From: Allium sativum
Lineage: Eukaryota; Streptophyta; Magnoliopsida; Asparagales; Amaryllidaceae
Length of the DNA: 64,000 nt
Assembly: GCA_030737875.1 (NCBI GenBank)
Contig: CM060915.1
Location: forward strand, 569,826,577-569,890,576
Direction of reading: 5' to 3'
Shown here in pieces: positions 58,874 through 64,000 of this stretch (positions within the stretch are counted from its first letter, which is position 1; every line of letters starts with the position of its first letter). The notes below the pieces were generated by a model. That model made no database searches. It had not been told where the DNA came from and saw nothing but the letters and a program-made list of their open reading frames with translations. A program made the translations under genes and the position numbers.

Positions 58874-61486
58874 TGTAACGACCTGGGGTTTTCGACCTCG
58901 AAAATCGACACAATACACGCCATGTAGAACATTCAAGTATCGAAAACACCGGAGCGTTATTAGAAAGAAATTGGAGGGTGAGATAAGAAAGAAATAAATT
59001 TAGGATAGAAGAATAAGAAGAACCAACACAACACAGAGTCTCACGTTGTAGCAGAACAAAATATAATATATAAGTAACTTTATTGAGAGATTCAAAATAT
59101 AACTTACAATCATCAGAGTACATCATCATATCTGGACAGTTATAATAATTTGTCTTTATATACATCGCATAGAGGAATAATAATAGATAGATATTACACC
59201 TTTGAACTCCTCCAGCACATCTTCTAAAATCCATAGCATCTAAACCTGAACCTGTAAACCCGGTCTAACCCGAGCATTACCAATATTGGGTCAGTCTGGT
59301 GAACCAGAGTACGAAAAACTCGTAAAGTTTAAGGGTAATCATCCGACTTAATTTTAAAGTTCAAAATCTTTTCCGATAGAAAAGGATAATCATAAGACCA
59401 AATCCACATATAAATACGGACGGCTTTTACCTTATAATAACCCAAAACATTTTTGAAATCATATCTTATTTTGATATTATGATAGTGTCTAAATACAAAT
59501 AAATAGAATCTAGCAGAACGCTTGCATCTCATGCTCCAAATGTATAGTATACAACCCAAAACCGTAGGCGCTTATTGGAGATTGGATTCCGACTATGACA
59601 AGGTATGGAACCACCTGCCGATAGTGTATCTCTAGAGGTGAATACACTGGGTTCAACAAGAACGTCTTGCAACCCGGTCCACACATGACCGACCACTCAT
59701 TTCGCTTGAGTGTATCGAATGTATATCACAAACGGTTGGGAGTGACCCACCGTTACCCAAAAAGGGATAGCATCGATAGATTAAAGAAGCACAAGAAATT
59801 TCTCTAGATAGGTGATTATACACACTAATGGGTGCGATCCACATAACCATGCTGACTGCCCGATTTTTGTCATTTCCCGATTGATGAGGCTTGAGGTTAT
59901 AATCGACTTTTGGAACATCTGGCCATCGTTCACATCATCCACACAAGTCATCCAGGAACAGGATGAACCGAAGGCACTCTCCTACCACATCCTAGGAATC
60001 ACCCTATAGATCAGTAGCGAGTAGTCCTTGCAATCCGTAGATTTCAACCACGACAAAATCACAGTATATCTCTAGGGATCAGCCAGATTTTTTAAGCAAC
60101 TCTTTCGTTTTATGAAGATCTACGGTCTTCAATTTCTCCATCTCGATCAGCATCTTCGACGTATACGTATTTATTGGTTGGAATGGTTTTCGAATATAAA
60201 CTCAATCCCAGTCTTTCTATACCAATAGCACATTAGGCATGATTATGATAGTCAGTTATTTAACTATCAAAATAAACAACCATAAAAATAAAATAGATTC
60301 ATTGGTCGAGTACACAACGTCACTTGTCCATATATTATTATTCTTAAATCCTTTTATTTTAATATTTAGAAAAAAAAATCTTAAAATCAAAACCCCATTC
60401 CCCGTTAACTACCATTTCAAACCATTTGTTACAACATTACTTATTATTTAAGATTGGGGAACTAATTCAAATTATCATTTTAAACAATCGTTACGATATC
60501 TTCTTTGTTTCGTTATTTGAAACACCATAATCGTCACTTATCATTCTAAATCACTTCTCTTTGCCTTGAAAATATCGTTATATTTTCATAATCTCCTTTT
60601 ATTTATTTCTTTACTATGGGAATATCAATTCATATTCTCAAACCCCTTTTTATTTCCTTTTCATTTCGGAATCCCATTATATATTCCCCAAGTTCTTCAA
60701 ATAATGTTATGTTATTATTTCTCAAATGAATTACTTCTCACTTCTCACCGTTACAACTAATATCATCCTCCGATAATCCTGAAGTCGTTCAAGTTGGGGT
60801 ATTTTAATTACCTCTCAGACCTTGATCAACAACGTTCTTATCTTAAGATAAATATTAGTTGTAATATAAAAACGATATTCATTCTAATTCCAACAAATAT
60901 CATTTCACTATATTATTTAAAATACGGTTTTATAAAACCTTCTTGCTTTGGAAATTTTCTTTTTTAACATATTATTGATTTAATAAATGATTAACGAATC
61001 ATCTTCCTTTTAAAATTTTAAATTATTTGTTTCATTATCTAGATTTTTTTTATAACAAATCTCATTACGCGATACTTTACGCAATTCAATTACCACAATC
61101 CCCTTTTTAAAACTTCCAATCATTTCCTCTAGGAAATTTTATTTTAAAACTCGTCCATTCCACTTAATACCAGTATTAAGTAACGTTAATTTAAATTAAC
61201 GCTTTAACCTCCCATTTCTTTTTTATAAACTTGTTTACAACTTTGGTTTAATATCGAACCCTATACCATCTTGATTTCTTTACCTAACTCAAATATTAAG
61301 TAACATTTATTTTAAGCTCATCCCTTTCGCTTAAAATCATTTTATAATTTAACTTACCAAACCCAGTTTAAATATAAACCCGTTCATAAACTCGCCATGA
61401 AATTCAATTATATCTCATTATTACTTTGATTACTTAAATGAACTTCATTTAAGAAATAATTCCTTAAATTCTTATTAATTAAAAAC
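58874..61486 (-). mobile_element. Element F: 5' LTR, partial (interrupted by G)
   Basis: Begins TGTAACGACC on the plus strand (LTR 3' end) and aligns in reverse with the D LTR 3' third; e.g. 59570-59620, 60030-60130 and 60780-60835 correspond to about 7655-7705, 6990-7090 and 6545-6600 in D. At 61487 a new LTR terminus of the same family starts. Adding the visible 3' LTR pieces gives an estimated LTR length near 6.6 kb. Confidence 0.8.
60114..60130. repeat. 17-bp hairpin in F 5' LTR
   Basis: GAAGATC-TAC-GGTCTTC, homologous to hairpins in C and D. Confidence 0.65.
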
Positions 61487-64000
61487 TGTAACGACCACGG
61501 GATTTTCGACTCTGAAAATCGACACAAAACCCAGCGTCGACTGTTCAGACATCGAAAATACCGAATCATCTATAGAAAGAAATTAGAGGGTGAGATAGAA
61601 AAGATAGAACTAATAGAATAGAAGAAGAACACAACTGAGCATAATCAAAGTAAACACGAATCTCACAGCGGAACGAATAAAATATATTGTATAACATAAG
61701 CTTTGAAATACAAATCTGTTTTGTACATATATACATACCAACATCAGAGTAGAACATAACATTTGATACAGCGGAAATAACTCTAAAATACTAGCGGTGA
61801 AGCCTCCTGCTTCCAGCTCCTTTAAGGGTATCTGTAAAAGCCTGAAACACTTGACTGCCCGTACAAATTTGGGCACCCAAGAGTTTAGGAAAAACAAAAC
61901 AAAACAAACTCTGGGTCAGTCATGGGACTGGTGTGAGTAAACTCCAACCATATGGTTTAACTTCAAAGATCTTTTGAAAGAAAAGGATAATAGTAAGACC
62001 AGTCCACACATAAATACGGATGGTTTTTACCTTACTATAACCCAAACCATTTTTGATATCAAAATCCAGTGATATTATAATAATGTCTAATCAAATAAAT
62101 AACCAAATAGTAGAACGCTTGCATCTCACGCTCTACATACATAGTATAAAATCAAAAACCGCAGGGCGCTTATTGGAGATTGGATTCCAACTATGACAAG
62201 GTATGGGACCACCTTCCGATGATGTATCTCTAGAGGCGAATACACCTGGGTTCAACAAGAACGTCTTGCAACCCGGCCCACACATGACCGACCACTCATT
62301 TCGCTTGAGTGTATCGAATGTATATCACCAACGGTTGGGCTCAAACCACCGTTCCCGAATGGGCAGAATCGATAGATTTAGAAACAAAAGGAATTTCTCT
62401 AGATAGGTGATTATACACCCTAATGGGTGCGACCCACATAGCCATGCTGCCTGCCCGATTTTTGTCATTTCCCGGTTGTGAAGCTTGAGGCTACGTTTTT
62501 CTTTCAGAACATCTGGCCACCATACACTTTGAATGCCACATCGTCAAACCCGTCAAATCACTAGTTGATCTTCCCACAAACATTACGGGTATAAAAGCTA
62601 AGAGAAACGAGTTTCTCCGCCACCAGGCGTAACACTTTGAAAAGATCATCTTATGTGACCGTTGGGAATACTCTGTCAGACATTCGTCCATACAAGTTGT
62701 CCTGGGACTGGACAAACATAACAGCTCTTTGAATTTCACTCCGTCTTCGATTATCTTCAGCATAATCTAATTCGCAACGCATATGCCTATACGGAGTGGT
62801 TCTCGGATATTAAATCCAACCGGTCTCTCCGTATTGACAACGATGGTAAAAATCTTTGATAGCCGGTGTTTTAACTATCAAAGGGAAAATAAACATCCAT
62901 CAAACAGCCATCAAACAATTTCACACTCACTGGCCCTTTTCTAGGATCTTATACTAAATTCATTCTCTTAGTGAATTCTATATATCGTTATATCGATTTC
63001 TATTTTCAAAAATTTCTTAAAAATATTCTAACTCCTTAAATTTCCGGAAAAATTCGCCATAACCTCCCCTGCACCGGGAGCATCGGGAAAATCCCCAAAC
63101 TGCCACACAGGCCTCTCCATTCAAAAAGAAAATCAAAAAGCCAAGCGGCTTGCCGATTCGGCGCATAAAACCTCATATGGAAATTGAAACATGTACCTTG
63201 TTGTCGGGCACTTAAATATATTCTTCATACTCTCTTCATATTCTCCATCCCAAACCTGTTTAACATACATATGCCCATTCCCAATTTGTTTCAAACAATT
63301 CGACCCTTTTTACCAAAATACGCTACCATTCGCTAATTAAATTTTCTGATTAGCTTTTGGTTTAAATTTTGAATGTATCACGTTCAAATATATTTGTATT
63401 CGCTTATATAGACATATCGAACTCAACTCTTTGCTCATTTCCCAATTCTAATTTCCGTTTTCGTACTTTGATCCAATTTACAATTCAGTTTACTTAAAAC
63501 AAAGTTAGGTTCGATCAAAAATCACATTAACTAATTTCTTTTGAAACTCGCTAACTTTATTCGATAATTTAAATCTGATTTTTGTTTCCAAAAATCAGTT
63601 CATTTACTCGATTTGAGTTCGTATTTATTTGATAACTCAAACTCGGATTTTTCCTGAAAAGAATCGGATTTTATTCACTTAAAATCCTTTAAATTTATCA
63701 AATAAACCGTTATGGTTTAAAAACGATTCTGGCGCTGTTTTTCTGACAATTTGATTTTGACATAACTCAAAATCTATACAATGAAATCAAGATTTTTCTC
63801 TTCCTTTAGAAAACTATCGTTCAATCGGTCCGGGCATTTCTTGTTTCATCAAATTCCGACTTATATTGAGTTCTATATACTCAATTGAAGTTCAAATCGC
63901 CAATTTTCGAACTACCGCGCCGTGGCGAGTTCGTTTAATTAAATTAAATATAAACGTTTAAAAACTTCGTTTATAATTTAATTCCAACTCCATTCTTAAT
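61487..64000 (-). mobile_element. Element G: partial, possibly chimeric member of the same group
   Basis: Starts TGTAACGACCACGGG, the LTR terminus seen in F, and to about 62880 follows the F and D LTRs (e.g. 62165-62500). At about 63035-63215 it instead matches the internal block of C (AAAAATTCGCCATAACC…, AAGCCAAGCGGCTTGCC, TTGTCGGGCA), without an intervening PPT. From about 63720 it resembles the LTR-start side of E (2500-2700). The right end is outside the window. No coding capacity. Confidence 0.65.

Overview
The window is a plant nuclear repeat block made entirely of nested LTR retrotransposons. I found no host gene, rRNA or tRNA. The plant assignment rests on five primer-binding sites matching plant initiator tRNA-Met (core TGGTATCAGAGC), and on two Ty3/gypsy elements with the gag-PR-RT-RNaseH-IN order and a C-terminal chromodomain-like tail (…VKVQW…ATWE…YPFLF) of the Tekay/Del chromovirus type. 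The AT-rich background suits an angiosperm; I cannot name the species.

Layout by order of insertion. The outermost element is F (minus strand). Its 3' LTR is seen in two pieces (16144-17743 and 55304-57684), followed by internal region 57685-58873 and 5' LTR 58874-61486. Element D (plus, right end 16143) and element C (minus, 17744-55298, TSD CTTTA) both sit inside F's 3' LTR. Element E (minus, 1-2984) sits inside D's 5' LTR, and element G (minus, from 61487) inside F's 5' LTR. Element B (minus, Tekay, 22834-35355) interrupts C's left LTR. Element A (plus, Tekay, 40170-51488, TSD AATTC) interrupts C's right LTR.

The elements are of two kinds. A and B are coding chromoviruses with ~3.1 kb LTRs. 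B has one nonsense codon in an otherwise open gag-pol and LTRs about 1% apart. A is more damaged: both zinc knuckles lost, a frameshift, a stop, and a deletion in the integrase GPY/F region. C, D and F have LTRs of about 6.3-6.6 kb around an internal domain of only 1.05-1.19 kb with no gag or pol. E and G are partial relatives. C, D and F share the PBS and a similar PPT context with A and B, so they look like a non-autonomous giant-LTR (LARD-like) group that could be moved by Tekay proteins.

The main leads are: this giant-LTR group; GTCGAC palindromes at an exact 12-bp period upstream of the TATA box in the LTRs of both A and B; a GC-rich 'exon' with a conserved splice donor in C's LTR; conserved small hairpins, one possibly covarying; a degenerate ~40-bp core recurring about every 150-180 bp near the LTR start across families; and the LTR-internal-LTR-partial-internal structure of B, ended by a deletion.
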